Shown: one piece after another, positions 26,500 to 35,987 of the stretch
Layout: every line of letters starts with the position of its first letter
Numbering within the stretch: the stretch's first letter is position 1
NCBI GenBank assembly: GCA_963778465.1
Contig: CAVZUK010000004.1
Span: 124,001 to 188,000, forward strand
Length of the DNA stretch: 64,000 nt
Source: CAVZBW01 sp963778465
GTDB taxonomy: Bacteria > Actinomycetota > Acidimicrobiia > Acidimicrobiales > RAAP-2
Direction of reading: 5' to 3'
Program-made: the position numbers and the translations under genes
Notes under the pieces: generated by a model
The model's input: the letters and a program-made list of their open reading frames with translations, nothing else
What the model was told of the DNA's origin: nothing
The model's database searches: none

Positions 26500-27310
26500 A
26501 TGAGCGGCTCGGATCCCGAGATCCTCCGGCACTACGAATCGACTCGCGAAGAAGACCGCATTTCGAAGGGCTTCGGCCAGCTCGAGCTGCTCCGGGTGCA
26601 GGAGGTCCTCGGTCGACACCTGCCGCCGGCGCCGGCCCGCATCCTCGATGTTGGTGGCGCCACCGGGGTCCATGCCAGATGGTTGGCCGAGCGCGGCTAC
26701 AAGGTCCGGATCATCGACCTCGCCCCCCGCCACGTTGCCCTGGCCAACGAAGAGCTCGGCGGCCTCGGTGTCGAGGCGGAGGTGGGGGATGCCCGCGAAT
26801 TGCCGGCAGAAGAGGCTGCATCCGACGTCGTCCTCCTCTTCGGCCCCCTCTACCACCTGATCGACCGAGGCGACCGTCTTCGAGCACTCGCCGAGGCGAA
26901 GCGAGCGGTGCGGCCCGGCGGGCTCGTGGCACTTGGAGCGATCAGCCGCTTTGCCGCTCTCTTCGATGGCCTTGCTCGCGGGTTCCTCTTCGACGACGAC
27001 TTCCTGCCCATCGCACGGCGTGATCTTGCTGACGGGCAGCACCGCAGCCTTGGCACGCATCCGCACGGCTTCACGACGGCCTTCTTCCACCATCCGGACG
27101 AACTTCGAGCAGAGGCAGTCGAGTCGGGCCTGGAGGTGCGAGAACTGGTCGGCCTCGAAGGGCTCGCTGGTTGGCTCGGGCACCTGGCTTCGCGGCTGGG
27201 ATGACCCGTTGGACCGTGAGCGGATTCTCTGGTCGGCCGCGGCCGTGGAATCTGAGCCATCGCTGCTCGGGCTGAGCGCTCACCTCCTCCTCGTCGGCCG
27301 CCGCCCCTAG
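26500..27310 (+). CDS. class I SAM-dependent methyltransferase, frameshifted near its end
   Basis: The first 234 codons (ATG 26500 to TGA 27202-27204) encode a Rossmann methyltransferase with motif I ILDVGGATGVHARWLAERG, IIDLAP for motif II and LFGPLYHL for motif IV. The expected C-terminal tail is not in that frame but in the +1 frame: WDDPLDRERILWSAAAVESE and SLLGLSAHLLLVGRRP, ending at 27310. A single-base insertion or deletion around 27170-27200 therefore splits the gene. This could be an assembly error or a genuine lesion; without the tail the fold still keeps its cofactor site. Upstream extension to 26143 is not supported. Substrate unknown. Confidence 0.75.
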
Positions 27311-27594
27311 AGCCTCAGGAGATGTGCCCCGGCGTGGCGGCCCGGCTGGCGTTGCCCCCGAGGCGCCGTGCGCCGCGTCCCGCTCGATGATGCCCGTCCC
27401 GTCACGCCTCGGCCCGAGGGGTTGGACCGGAGACGTGCCGGGCGGAGCTCGGCGATGGTAGCCGGCGGCGTGCAATGTCTCCGACGGGGCGTGACGGGAT
27501 GCTGAGCGCCGTGACGACCATGAGGCGGTCCCGGGTTGGTCAATTGGTGAGGCGCGCCCGCCGGAGAGACGGACGTCCAGAGGCCGGGTCGCGC

Positions 27595-28473
27595 TCAGGC
27601 GTTGGGAGACGGCTCTCCGGCTCGCTCGGTGGGCAGTCGCTCCGATGCGGCGGGGGAGGGCTCAGTCTCGCGGAGCCAGCGCCGAGTGCGGCGGTACGCG
27701 GCCTCGGCCAGCGACGCGCTCCTCCCGTAGTCGAAGGGCCCGGGCGCGGCCGGCTCCGACGAGGGCACGACGTGGATCTCGCCACCCGTGGACTCCGAGT
27801 GGCGGAGGGCCTTGGCGAACTCGTTCCGAGCGGTGCGCGACGTGATCAGGGAGACCGAATTCATGGCCATGGCGACCGCCCCTCGCGGGGGAGTCAGCCG
27901 AGCCGCGGTGCTGGTGGTGATGACGAAGATCCGATCGGCTCCGAGAGCCTGGGCCTGCAGGACCGGCCGATTGGCGGAGAGGCTGCCGTCGATGAACCAG
28001 CGAGAGCCGATCTGCACCGGAGGAAAGAGGCCGGGAATGGCCGAGCTCGCGGCCAGGCAGTCCGCCGCGTTGCCGTGGGTGAACACGACGGCCTCGCCCG
28101 TCAGGGCGTCGGTGGCGGCGACGGCCAAGGGCACGCGGGCGTCCTCGATCCGGTCGACCTCGATCCATCGCCCGATCAGGCGCCGCAGCTGCGTGGGCGA
28201 GATGAGGTGGTTCCGCACCCCGAGGAAGCCGAGGAGCGCCCGGATCGGGTTGAGCTGCACCGCCTCGCGGCGGCGAAGCGCGTTCCACGCCTCGACAAGG
28301 GCCCGGGCGCCCGACACCCCCGGCCGGGTCGAGAGGAACCCGGCATTGAGCGATCCGACCGACGTTCCCATGAAGAGGTCCGGATGGATGCCGGCTTCTT
28401 CGAGGGCGAGGATCGTCCCGGCCTGCATCGGCCCGAGGTTTCCGCCACCCGAGAGAACAAACGCCGTCGTCAT
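27595..28473 (-). CDS. patatin-like phospholipase/esterase
   Basis: A 292-residue patatin-fold hydrolase. It starts with the oxyanion loop VLSGGGNLGPMQAG, has the nucleophile elbow GTSVGSLNA (Ser about residue 37), and the catalytic Asp in FIDGSLSAN, where the more common DGG/DGA is DGS. This Ser-Asp dyad is sufficient for lipid acyl hydrolysis. No signal peptide or membrane segment is seen, so it is probably cytosolic or peripheral, like RssA-type proteins. ATG at 28473 is the natural start; the frame extends upstream without merit. It follows TypA on the same strand after 106 bases. Confidence 0.88.
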   Translation of the reverse strand: MTTAFVLSGGGNLGPMQAGTILALEEAGIHPDLFMGTSVGSLNAGFLSTRPGVSGARALVEAWNALRRREAVQLNPIRALLGFLGVRNHLISPTQLRRLIGRWIEVDRIEDARVPLAVAATDALTGEAVVFTHGNAADCLAASSAIPGLFPPVQIGSRWFIDGSLSANRPVLQAQALGADRIFVITTSTAARLTPPRGAVAMAMNSVSLITSRTARNEFAKALRHSESTGGEIHVVPSSEPAAPGPFDYGRSASLAEAAYRRTRRWLRETEPSPAASERLPTERAGEPSPNA

Positions 28474-28579
28474 CGGTGCCCCCATTCTGGCAGCTCCGAG
28501 GGCTCGTCGCTCGGTGGGGGCGAGAGCCGACCCCAAGGGCCAGGGGGCCTGCGAACGCTCGACCCCGGAGGAGCTCTTC

Positions 28580-30499
28580 CTAGGTGGTGACGGCGGGCGT
28601 CGGAGGTGCGGCGTCGCTCCGGGAGGACAAGGAGCTGCGACGCTGTGCCTTCGCGCGGTCGCTCTTGGCGAGCGTCACCTTGCGGATGCGGACGGCTCCC
28701 GGCGTGACCTCCACGCATTCGTCGTCGCCGATCAGCTCGAGCGCCCGCTCCAACGTGATGCGGCGCGGCGGGGTCAGGCGGACCAGCTCCTCTGCCGTCG
28801 ACGATCGCATGTTGGTGAGCTTGCGCTCCCGTGTCGGGTTGACGTCGATGTCGTCTGCCCGCGAGGACTCTCCGATGACCATGCCCTCGTAGACGGGGTC
28901 TCCAGGGGAGATGTACAGCGTGCCCCGGGCTTGGAGGCTGAAGAGCGCGTAGGCGGTCGCGACGCCGGAGCGGTCGGCGACCAGACTGCCCTGCGCACGG
29001 GATCGGATGTCGGAGCCCCACGGTGCGTAGCCGTCGAAGGCGTGGTGGAGCTGAGCCGTGCCGCGGGTCTGCGTCAGGATCTCGGTTCGGACGCCGAGCA
29101 GCCCTCGCGCCGGGATGGTGAGCACGAGGTGCAGCCACCCGGTCCCGTGGTTGGTGACCTCCTGCAGCTGGCCACGCCTGGAGGAGAGGATCTGGGTGAC
29201 GGTCCCGAGATGCTCCTCGGGCACGTCGATGTCGAGGCGCTCGACGGGCTCGCACCAGATGCCGTCCACCATGCGCCCGACGACGTTGGGCTTGCCGACC
29301 GTGAGCTCGAACCCTTCGCGGCGCATCACCTCGACCAGGACTGCCAGCGCCAGCTCGCCGCGGCCGTGCACTTCCCAGGTGTCCGGTCGCTCGGTCGGAA
29401 GGACCCGGATCGAGACGTTTCCGACCAGCTCCGAAGCCAGCCGGGACTCGAGCAGCCGCGCGGTCAGGAGGGTCCCGGCGGGACCACCCGCCGAGCCGCC
29501 CGCACCTCCGGCGAGCGGCGAGGTGTTGGTGCCGAAGGTCGCGGACAGGCTCGGCTCGTCGACACGGAGCAGTGGGAGCGGCCGGGGGTCCTCGGGGTCC
29601 GCCAGGGTCTCCCCGATGGTGACCTCCGCGATCCCTGCCACCGCCACGATGTCACCGGGACCGGCCTCGGACACCTCGACACGCTCGAGCGCCTCGGTCG
29701 CCAGCAGCTCGGCGACCTTGGCCCGTTGGCTGGTGCCGTCGCGCCGGCACCAGGCCACGGTCTGTCCCCGGCGGAGGTTCCCCTGCACGACCCGGCAGAG
29801 GGCCAGGCGGCCCAGATACGGCGTGGCATCCAGGTTGGTGACGAGCGCCTGGAGCGGGTGCCCGTCGTCAAACTCCGGCGCCGGGATGTGCAAGACCATC
29901 AGGTCCAGCAGGGGTCGCAGCCCGGCGGCCAGGACGTCGTCCGGCACCTCTTTGGCTCCGGCCGGTGGTTTGAGCGTGGCCCAGCCCGAGCGGGCGCTCG
30001 CGTACACGACGGGGAACTCGATCTGGCGGTCGTCGGCTCCGAGGTCGATGAAGAGCTCGTAGACCGCGTCGAGCGTGGCCGCGGGCTCGGCGTCGGTACG
30101 GTCGACCTTGTTGATCACGACGACGATGGGGAGGCGTGCCTCGAGCGCCTTGCGCAGGACGAACCGGGTCTGGGGCAACGGACCCTCCGCCGCGTCGACC
30201 AGCAGGAGTGCACCGTCGACCATCGCCAACCCGCGCTCGACCTCCCCGCCAAAGTCCGCGTGGCCCGGGGTGTCGACGATGTTCACCGTGACGCCACCAT
30301 GGTGGATGGCCGTCTGCTTGGCGAGGATCGTGATCCCCTTCTCCCGCTCCAGGTCCATCGAGTCCATGACCCGGTCTGTCGGCACCTCGTGCGGGCCGAA
30401 GGCCCCGGTCTGCCGGAGCATGGCGTCGACCAGCGTGGTCTTGCCGTGATCGACGTGGGCGATGATCGCCACGTTGCGGAGGTTGTGGCGCGTGGGCAT
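28580..30499 (-). CDS. typA: translational GTPase TypA/BipA
   Basis: A 639-residue ribosome-binding GTPase of the elongation factor family. G1 is IAHVDHGKTTLVDAM (about residues 10-24), G3 DTPGHADFGGEVERG, G4 INKVDR. Then come an EF-Tu-like domain II, EF-G-like domains and the TypA-specific C-terminal domain (RSSTAEELVRLTPPR, ELIGDDECVEVTP). A Gly/Ala-rich insertion (AGGAGGSAGGPAG) sits after the NTSPL motif, an acceptable loop expansion. TypA assists ribosome assembly and stress or cold adaptation. ATG at 30499 is set by the conserved start MPTRHNLRNVAI. Confidence 0.96.
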   Translation of the reverse strand: MPTRHNLRNVAIIAHVDHGKTTLVDAMLRQTGAFGPHEVPTDRVMDSMDLEREKGITILAKQTAIHHGGVTVNIVDTPGHADFGGEVERGLAMVDGALLLVDAAEGPLPQTRFVLRKALEARLPIVVVINKVDRTDAEPAATLDAVYELFIDLGADDRQIEFPVVYASARSGWATLKPPAGAKEVPDDVLAAGLRPLLDLMVLHIPAPEFDDGHPLQALVTNLDATPYLGRLALCRVVQGNLRRGQTVAWCRRDGTSQRAKVAELLATEALERVEVSEAGPGDIVAVAGIAEVTIGETLADPEDPRPLPLLRVDEPSLSATFGTNTSPLAGGAGGSAGGPAGTLLTARLLESRLASELVGNVSIRVLPTERPDTWEVHGRGELALAVLVEVMRREGFELTVGKPNVVGRMVDGIWCEPVERLDIDVPEEHLGTVTQILSSRRGQLQEVTNHGTGWLHLVLTIPARGLLGVRTEILTQTRGTAQLHHAFDGYAPWGSDIRSRAQGSLVADRSGVATAYALFSLQARGTLYISPGDPVYEGMVIGESSRADDIDVNPTRERKLTNMRSSTAEELVRLTPPRRITLERALELIGDDECVEVTPGAVRIRKVTLAKSDRAKAQRRSSLSSRSDAAPPTPAVTT

Positions 30500-30720
30500 G
30501 GGCGGAAAACTCCCGGCAGGCGAGGGGATGGGCGGGGAGATATCCGCCGACTGCCACAGCCTACCCGTGGCCCCCCGCCCTACATCGCGCGCGCCGGCAC
30601 GGTCATCGGCGTCCGGCGAGCGCCGTCGGACCTGTTCGACAGGGGGTCGAAGGGTTGCAAGGATGGCTCGATGGAACTGTCGAGCGTCGTATTTCGGCCC
30701 CTCCATCGGCCCCCAGCGCG

Positions 30721-31644
30721 ATGAGGTCGTTCGGCCGCCGCGTCGTCACCGGACCGGAGGGCATCAGCGCCGACGGGCCAGCGGACAAGACCATCGACAT
30801 GCCCGGGGGCTTCGCCGTCAGCGAGGTCCTGTGGCTGGACGGTCCAGCGACGGATGTCTCTGACGGGAGGGACCGGCTCGAGGAGAGCTTCCCTCTCGAG
30901 CCACCCCCGGGTGGCGCCAGCGCCCGCCTCATTCGCCTACCCGCCACAGGGTCGTGGCTGAGCGTGGAGGGGGACACCGAGGAAGCGCCGGGAATGCACA
31001 CGACCGACACCCTGGACTTCATGGTGGTGCTCGAGGGCGAGGTCGTCCTGGGGATGGGAGGCGGATCGGAGACCACGGTTCGCGCCGGAGACTACGTGGT
31101 GCAACGTGGCACTCCCCATCGTTGGCGGGTGGCGAGCGAAGAGCCCTGCACCTATTTCGTCACGATGCTCCGTCCCGATGCCTCGGTGGCAGGGGTGGAC
31201 GGGCGATGGCGGCCCGGTGATCCGGCCCTACCCCGGCGCCTCGTGACTGAAGGAGACCGCTTCGTCGACGGCAACGGGACCCTGGGCCTCTCGGCGGGTT
31301 CGGCCTCCCTGGTGGACGTGTGGCACACCGGAGCGGTTCTCGGCCATGCCCGCCAGGGCGGTGACCCCGAGGGTCCGTGGGCGCTCGAACCGCCCCCGAG
31401 CGGGGTGTCGTTCCGCCAGTGCGTGCTGCAACCCGGTCCTCCGATGGAGGCCGGGTGGCACCAAACGCGCACGATCGACCTCGACCTCCTCCTGTCTGGG
31501 CGGCTGGGCCTGGACCTGCCCGACGGTGTCTCGGTCGAGCTCGGCCCCGGCGACATCGTGGTCCAACGCGGCACCGACCACCGTTGGCGAGTCATCGGGG
31601 ACGAGCCGGCGCGGTTCGCGACGGTGATGTTCGCCCTGGCCTGA
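30721..31644 (+). CDS. bicupin protein
   Basis: A 307-residue protein with two cupin barrels. The first has MHTTDTLDFMVVLEGEVVLG and GDYVVQRGTPHRWRV (about residues 90-145); the second has WHQTRTIDLDLLLSGRLGLD and GDIVVQRGTDHRWRV (about residues 240-290). In both, the usual HxH pair is replaced by HxTxTxD, while the later His in HRWRV is kept. This matches a known actinobacterial cupin subgroup, but metal binding is uncertain. It is followed by the AraC regulator gene on the same strand. No ribosome binding site precedes ATG 30721. Confidence 0.78.
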   Translation: MRSFGRRVVTGPEGISADGPADKTIDMPGGFAVSEVLWLDGPATDVSDGRDRLEESFPLEPPPGGASARLIRLPATGSWLSVEGDTEEAPGMHTTDTLDFMVVLEGEVVLGMGGGSETTVRAGDYVVQRGTPHRWRVASEEPCTYFVTMLRPDASVAGVDGRWRPGDPALPRRLVTEGDRFVDGNGTLGLSAGSASLVDVWHTGAVLGHARQGGDPEGPWALEPPPSGVSFRQCVLQPGPPMEAGWHQTRTIDLDLLLSGRLGLDLPDGVSVELGPGDIVVQRGTDHRWRVIGDEPARFATVMFALA

Positions 31645-31710
31645 TGCGCGCGGGCATCTGGCACATCGTCGGGGACCCGCGAGGCTCCACGTGATGTCCA
31701 CCGGGGAGCC

Positions 31711-32406
31711 ATGAGCTACCGGGAGCGTCCCACTGCGGTGCGCGGGGTCGTCCTGTGGGAACGTGCCGTCGAACCGGGCCAGCGCCGTACCCGCATCCTC
31801 CCCGACGGCTGCCTCGACGTGATCTGGGATGGCCGCCGACTGTTTGTGGCGGGTCCCGACTCGACGGCCCGATGGCACGAGGAGGAGCCGGCAGGCCGAT
31901 ACGTGGGACTCCGTTGCTCGGGTGGCAGCGGTCCGGCGCTGCTCGGAGTGCCGGCCGACGAGGTGCGGGATCGCACGCCGGACCTCTCGGACCTCGGAGA
32001 CGCCCGGCAGATCCGGGCGTTGGCTGGACGGACGGCGACCGACCCGGAAGCTTCGCTCGAGGCCTGGCTGGTGGACCGTGCCGCCTCCTGGCGCCTGGAT
32101 CCCGTTGGCCCGAGGGTCGTCGAGTGGGCCGGGGCGGGGACCTCCGTCTCCGAGATGGCCGTGCGGCTCGGTCTGACCACCCGGCAATTGCATCGTCGCT
32201 GCCTGTCGGTGTTCGGATACGGCGCCCGGCACCTGACGCGAGTCCTGCGCCTGGGTCGGGCACTCGAGGCGGCGGGGGAGTGTCGATCCCTGGCCCGGAT
32301 AGCAGCGCTCTCCGGTTACGCGGACCAGGCGCACCTCTGTCGCGAGGTTCGGGACCTGGTGGGGACGACGCCGGCGCTCCTACTCGGGGAGCTCGGACTT
32401 CGCTAG
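31711..32406 (+). CDS. AraC-family transcriptional regulator (DUF6597 type)
   Basis: A 231-residue regulator. The N-terminal half (RILPDGCLDVIWDG, PDSTARWHEE, GLRCSGGSGPALLGVPADEV) is the DUF6597 sensor domain common to this subgroup. The C-terminal half carries AraC helices: SVSEMAVRLGLTTRQLHRRC and SLARIAALSGYADQAHLCREVRDLVG. The bicupin upstream is a likely neighbour in function. The stop lies 27 bases inside the convergent VOC gene. Confidence 0.87.
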   Translation: MSYRERPTAVRGVVLWERAVEPGQRRTRILPDGCLDVIWDGRRLFVAGPDSTARWHEEEPAGRYVGLRCSGGSGPALLGVPADEVRDRTPDLSDLGDARQIRALAGRTATDPEASLEAWLVDRAASWRLDPVGPRVVEWAGAGTSVSEMAVRLGLTTRQLHRRCLSVFGYGARHLTRVLRLGRALEAAGECRSLARIAALSGYADQAHLCREVRDLVGTTPALLLGELGLR

Positions 32407-32787
32407 CGGAGCGAACAGGTCGATGGCGATCCCGTCGGGGTCGTTCACGACCGCGTAGCGCATGCCCCAAAAGGCGTCCCAGGGAGGGAGGTGGCCGTCG
32501 TAGCCGGCCGCGGTCAGCTCGTGCCAGGACCGGTCGACCTCCGCCGGGCTCTCGCACGCAAAGGCGAGGCGCACCCTCTGCCCGCCCGGTGCAGGCGACC
32601 AGCCGGGATCGAAGGACCGGATCGTCTCTTGGGTGTCGAAGGACAGCCGCATCTCACCGAGCTCGACGTCCACGTGCGGTTCCCTGTCCGCCTCGGGCGG
32701 GCTTTCGATGCCAAGGAGCCGAAAGAACCTGAGGCTGGCCGCCATGTCGGAGACGACGAGCTCGATGACCGATGGGCGAAGTTGCAC
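32380..32787 (-). CDS. VOC family protein
   Basis: A 135-residue single VOC domain: VIELVVSDMAASLRFFRLLGI at about residues 7-27, VELGEMRLSFDT, and YAVVNDPDGIAIDLFAPL at the end. The layout is that of glyoxalase-like or dioxygenase-like small-molecule binders; no ligand set identifies an enzyme. A GTG at 32787 is used; longer starts read through antisense-like sequence. It converges on and overlaps the AraC gene by 27 bases. Confidence 0.8.
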   Translation of the reverse strand: MQLRPSVIELVVSDMAASLRFFRLLGIESPPEADREPHVDVELGEMRLSFDTQETIRSFDPGWSPAPGGQRVRLAFACESPAEVDRSWHELTAAGYDGHLPPWDAFWGMRYAVVNDPDGIAIDLFAPLAKSELPE

Positions 32788-32937
32788 GGGAAGGAGGCTA
32801 TGGGCGGTACTCCTCCCAGGTCTTGGACGTTTCGGACACCCCCGCCGGACCTGCTCGGGACTCCGAGGGGGCGCCTCTCGTGGCATCATCTGCGGTTTTG
32901 AGGAAGAAGCGCCCCACGGGGGCGAGGAAGGACCACG

Positions 32938-33753
32938 ATGACGACCGACGTTTCACCGAGCCTCCTTTACGAGCGTCACGGTCACACCGTGGTGCTCACG
33001 ATGAACCGCCCTCGACGCCGCAACGCGCTCTCACTCGACATGATCGTGCGACTCGCGGATGCGTGGGCGACGATCGATGCGGACGACACGATTCGTTCGG
33101 CGATCCTCACCGGAGCCGAGGGCTCCTACTGCGTCGGCGGGGACCTCGATGCCGGCTGGATGGCCGGCAAGCGCTCGAGTGAGCCGTCGGAGAACGAGCT
33201 TCGGGCCATGGAAGATACGTCCCTGATCGGCCGCGGCCTCCTGTTGACCACCTGGCTGGCCACGCCGATCATCGCCGTGGTGAACGGTGACTGCATGGGT
33301 GGGGGATGCGAGATGTTGCAGCAGACCGACATCCGCATCGCCGAGGAGCACGCCCGCTTCGGTGTGCCCGAGGCGCGGCGAGGACTGATCGCTGGTGCCG
33401 GCTCGACCATGCGGCTCAAGCGGCAGATCCCCTATGCCGTCGCGATGGACATGCTCTTGACCGGTCGCATCCTCGACGCCGAGGAGGCCCTGCGGTGGGG
33501 GCTCGTCTCCCACCTCGTGCCAACGGGGCAGGGGATGGACAGGGCCCGCGAGGTCGCCGATACCCTTGCCGCCAACGGTCCGTTGTCGGTCGCCGCCTCC
33601 AAAGCCTCCGCGGTCGAGACGGGTTGGCTTGCCGAGGAGGTGGCGAGGCCGATCGAGCAGGGTTTCGTCGCGAAGGTCACCCGCAGCAACGACGCCAGAG
33701 AGGGCATGAAAGCCTTCATCGAGAAGCGCTCGCCCAACTTCACGGGCACATGA
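32938..33753 (+). CDS. enoyl-CoA hydratase/isomerase (crotonase) family protein
   Basis: A 271-residue crotonase. The oxyanion-hole segments are YCVGGDLDAG and GDCMGGGCEM. The Glu of GGGCEM and the Glu of FGVPEARRGL stand at the two catalytic positions of hydratases, so activity is plausible. ATG at 32938 has GAGGAAGGACCACG in front. The stop overlaps the ATG of the fused CoA-transferase gene (ATGA), so the two act in one CoA-thioester pathway. The specific acyl-CoA is unknown. Confidence 0.9.
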   Translation: MTTDVSPSLLYERHGHTVVLTMNRPRRRNALSLDMIVRLADAWATIDADDTIRSAILTGAEGSYCVGGDLDAGWMAGKRSSEPSENELRAMEDTSLIGRGLLLTTWLATPIIAVVNGDCMGGGCEMLQQTDIRIAEEHARFGVPEARRGLIAGAGSTMRLKRQIPYAVAMDMLLTGRILDAEEALRWGLVSHLVPTGQGMDRAREVADTLAANGPLSVAASKASAVETGWLAEEVARPIEQGFVAKVTRSNDAREGMKAFIEKRSPNFTGT

Positions 33754-35936
33754 CGCCGGCACTTCCCCTCGACGGCGTGCGGGTGCTCGACCGGACGGTC
33801 GGCGTGGGCGAGCTGTGCGGCAGGATCCTTGCCGATCTCGGCGCCGATGTGATCAAGGTCGAGCCGGCCGGCGGCTCCCCGGCGCGTTCGTTGGAACCGC
33901 GGGGCCTCGGCTGGGCGTACCGCAACTGGAACAAGCGTGGCGTCACGGACGACCGCACCCTCGTGGCCGGAGCCGACGTCGTCCTCCACTCGTCGCTCGA
34001 CGACATCGAACCGGCGCACCCCGCGCAGGTCGTCTGCTCCCTCACGTGGTTCGGGCGCTCTGGCCCCTATGCCGCCCGGCCCGCCACCGACGACGTCGTG
34101 GTCGGCATGTCGGGATGGCTGTCCCAGTCGGGCGTGCCGGAGAAGCCCCCGCTGCTCGTCCCGGGGGCGGTTGCATCCGATACCGCTTCGGTCATGGGTG
34201 CCTGGGCGGTGCTCGCCGCTCTGTGGCAGCGCCGGGCCACCGGTGAAGGGCAGCGCCTCGACGTGTCGGCGCTCGAGGCGGTCATCCAGGTCGATACCTG
34301 GTCGATCGCGAACGCATCGGCGGGAGCGCCGCGGCGGGTGCGAGGCGGGGTGGAGATGTACCCCTCGTTGCGGACGCGCGATGGCATCGTCAAGGTCGTC
34401 GTGATGTCGGTCCGGCAGTGGCGGGCGCTGTTCGACTGGATCGGTCGACCTGCCGAGCTCGCGGATCCGGCGTTCGACCAGATGATGACGAGGATCATGA
34501 GGCGGGAGGAGATCTTCGCCGTCCTCCGCCCCTTCCTCGAGACGTTGACGACTCGGGAGGCGGCGGAGGAGGCCCAGCGGCGCGGCATCGTCATCACGCC
34601 GATCAACACCCCGGCGGACATCCTCGCCGACGAGCACTTCGTGGCCCGGGGTCTGCTGGGGGACGTCGAGGTGGCGTCGGGGGTGCGGGGCCGGGTGCCA
34701 GCCGGGTTCGCGGAGTTTGACGGTGTGCGCCTCGGCCACCGGTTCCGGGCCCCCTCGGTGGGGGAGCACGACGGGCTGATCTCGTGGGAGCCGCAGATCA
34801 CGGCGCGAACGACCGCCGACCACGACGATCAGCACGATGGTGGGCCGCTCGCCGGGCTGCGGGTGCTCGACTTCGGACAGGGTGGTGTCGGTGTGCAGTG
34901 TGGCCGGCTGTTCGCCGACCATGGGGCCGACGTGATCAAGGTCGAGAGCGCCCGGTACCCCGATTTCATGCGGCTCATGGGGCCGAACCTCACGAGCCCG
35001 TCGTTCGTGTCCTCGAGCCGGTCCAAGCGGAGCTTCGGCGTCGACCTCAAGGCGCCCCAGGGTGTGGCACTGGTGCGCCGCCTCGTGGAGGCCGCAGATG
35101 TGGTGATCGAGAACAACTCGACCGGTGCGATGGCCGAGCTCGGGCTCGGATGGGACGAGCTCCGCGACCTCAACCCGCGGCTGGTGATGCTGTCGAGTCA
35201 GCTGCTCGGTGCGACGGGCCCACGTGCCAGCTGGCGCGGCTACGGCCCATCGGTGCAGGCCTACGGCGGGCTGCTGCACCTGTGGGCGTTCCCGGACGGC
35301 GACGGGTCTCCGGGCTCGCCCTCCAACTACCCCGACCTGCTCGTCGGTCATCTCCTCGCCGCGCTCGGCCTGGCCGCCCTCTACCGACGGGAGCGGACGG
35401 GTGTGGGGACGCACGTCGAGCTGGCCCAGGCCGAGGTCGTGGCGTGCTCACTCGGCGACCTGCTGATGGCCGAGTCCATCGCGCCGGGCACGGTCGGCCC
35501 CGACGGCAACAGCGACGAACGGGGCCCGGTCTGGGGCACGTTCCGCTGCTCCGGCGCCGAGGAGGACGAGGAATGGGTCGTGGTCTGCTCGCCGCACCCG
35601 CTCCCCGAGCTGGACGCATGGTGCGCAGAGGGCGGGGCCGACGAGGTGGCAGCCCGGTGCCGGGCTCGCGGGATCGCCGCGGCGCGTATGGCCTACCCGC
35701 CCGATCTCCTCGATGACCCGCACCTGTTGGCCCGCGGGTTCCTGGTCCCGCTCGAGCAGCCCGACATCGGCCGGCTCGTCCTCGACCGCCAGTCGTACCT
35801 GGCCTCCGACATGTCGTTGCCCGCACATCGTCCGGCGCCAAGGCTCGGCGAGCACACGCGGGACATCTGCCGGGCCGAGTTGGGCCTCTCCGAAGGCGAC
35901 GTCGAAGCATTGTTCACGGCCGGCGTCCTCGAATAG
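33750..35936 (+). CDS. fused two-domain CaiB/BaiF (class III) CoA-transferase
   Basis: A 728-residue protein containing two complete class III CoA-transferase units, each normally about 360-400 residues. Unit one opens LDGVRVLDRTVGVGELCGRILADLGADVIKVE; unit two opens LAGLRVLDFGQGGVGVQCGRLFADHGADVIKVE near residue 368. Each has the Asp expected to form the acyl anhydride (ASDTASVMGA and YPDLLVGHLL). The family acts as interlocked dimers, so a fusion can supply both halves. ATG 33750 overlaps the crotonase stop. Substrate unknown. Confidence 0.87.
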   Translation: MTPALPLDGVRVLDRTVGVGELCGRILADLGADVIKVEPAGGSPARSLEPRGLGWAYRNWNKRGVTDDRTLVAGADVVLHSSLDDIEPAHPAQVVCSLTWFGRSGPYAARPATDDVVVGMSGWLSQSGVPEKPPLLVPGAVASDTASVMGAWAVLAALWQRRATGEGQRLDVSALEAVIQVDTWSIANASAGAPRRVRGGVEMYPSLRTRDGIVKVVVMSVRQWRALFDWIGRPAELADPAFDQMMTRIMRREEIFAVLRPFLETLTTREAAEEAQRRGIVITPINTPADILADEHFVARGLLGDVEVASGVRGRVPAGFAEFDGVRLGHRFRAPSVGEHDGLISWEPQITARTTADHDDQHDGGPLAGLRVLDFGQGGVGVQCGRLFADHGADVIKVESARYPDFMRLMGPNLTSPSFVSSSRSKRSFGVDLKAPQGVALVRRLVEAADVVIENNSTGAMAELGLGWDELRDLNPRLVMLSSQLLGATGPRASWRGYGPSVQAYGGLLHLWAFPDGDGSPGSPSNYPDLLVGHLLAALGLAALYRRERTGVGTHVELAQAEVVACSLGDLLMAESIAPGTVGPDGNSDERGPVWGTFRCSGAEEDEEWVVVCSPHPLPELDAWCAEGGADEVAARCRARGIAAARMAYPPDLLDDPHLLARGFLVPLEQPDIGRLVLDRQSYLASDMSLPAHRPAPRLGEHTRDICRAELGLSEGDVEALFTAGVLE

Positions 35937-35987
35937 GAACTGCGCCTCGGGCCGGTTCGCTCCCGGCCTCGGCGTGCGAGCGGCGGG

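Noticed and set aside
27311..27594. Small frames between the methyltransferase and patatin genes
   Set aside because: Arg/Pro/Gly-rich composition and no ribosome sites; nothing credible is seen in this gap.
30721..31644. Bicupin as inactive because HxH is absent
   Set aside because: The HxTxTxD variant occurs in both barrels and appears to be a subgroup feature, so it is noted but not called a defect.
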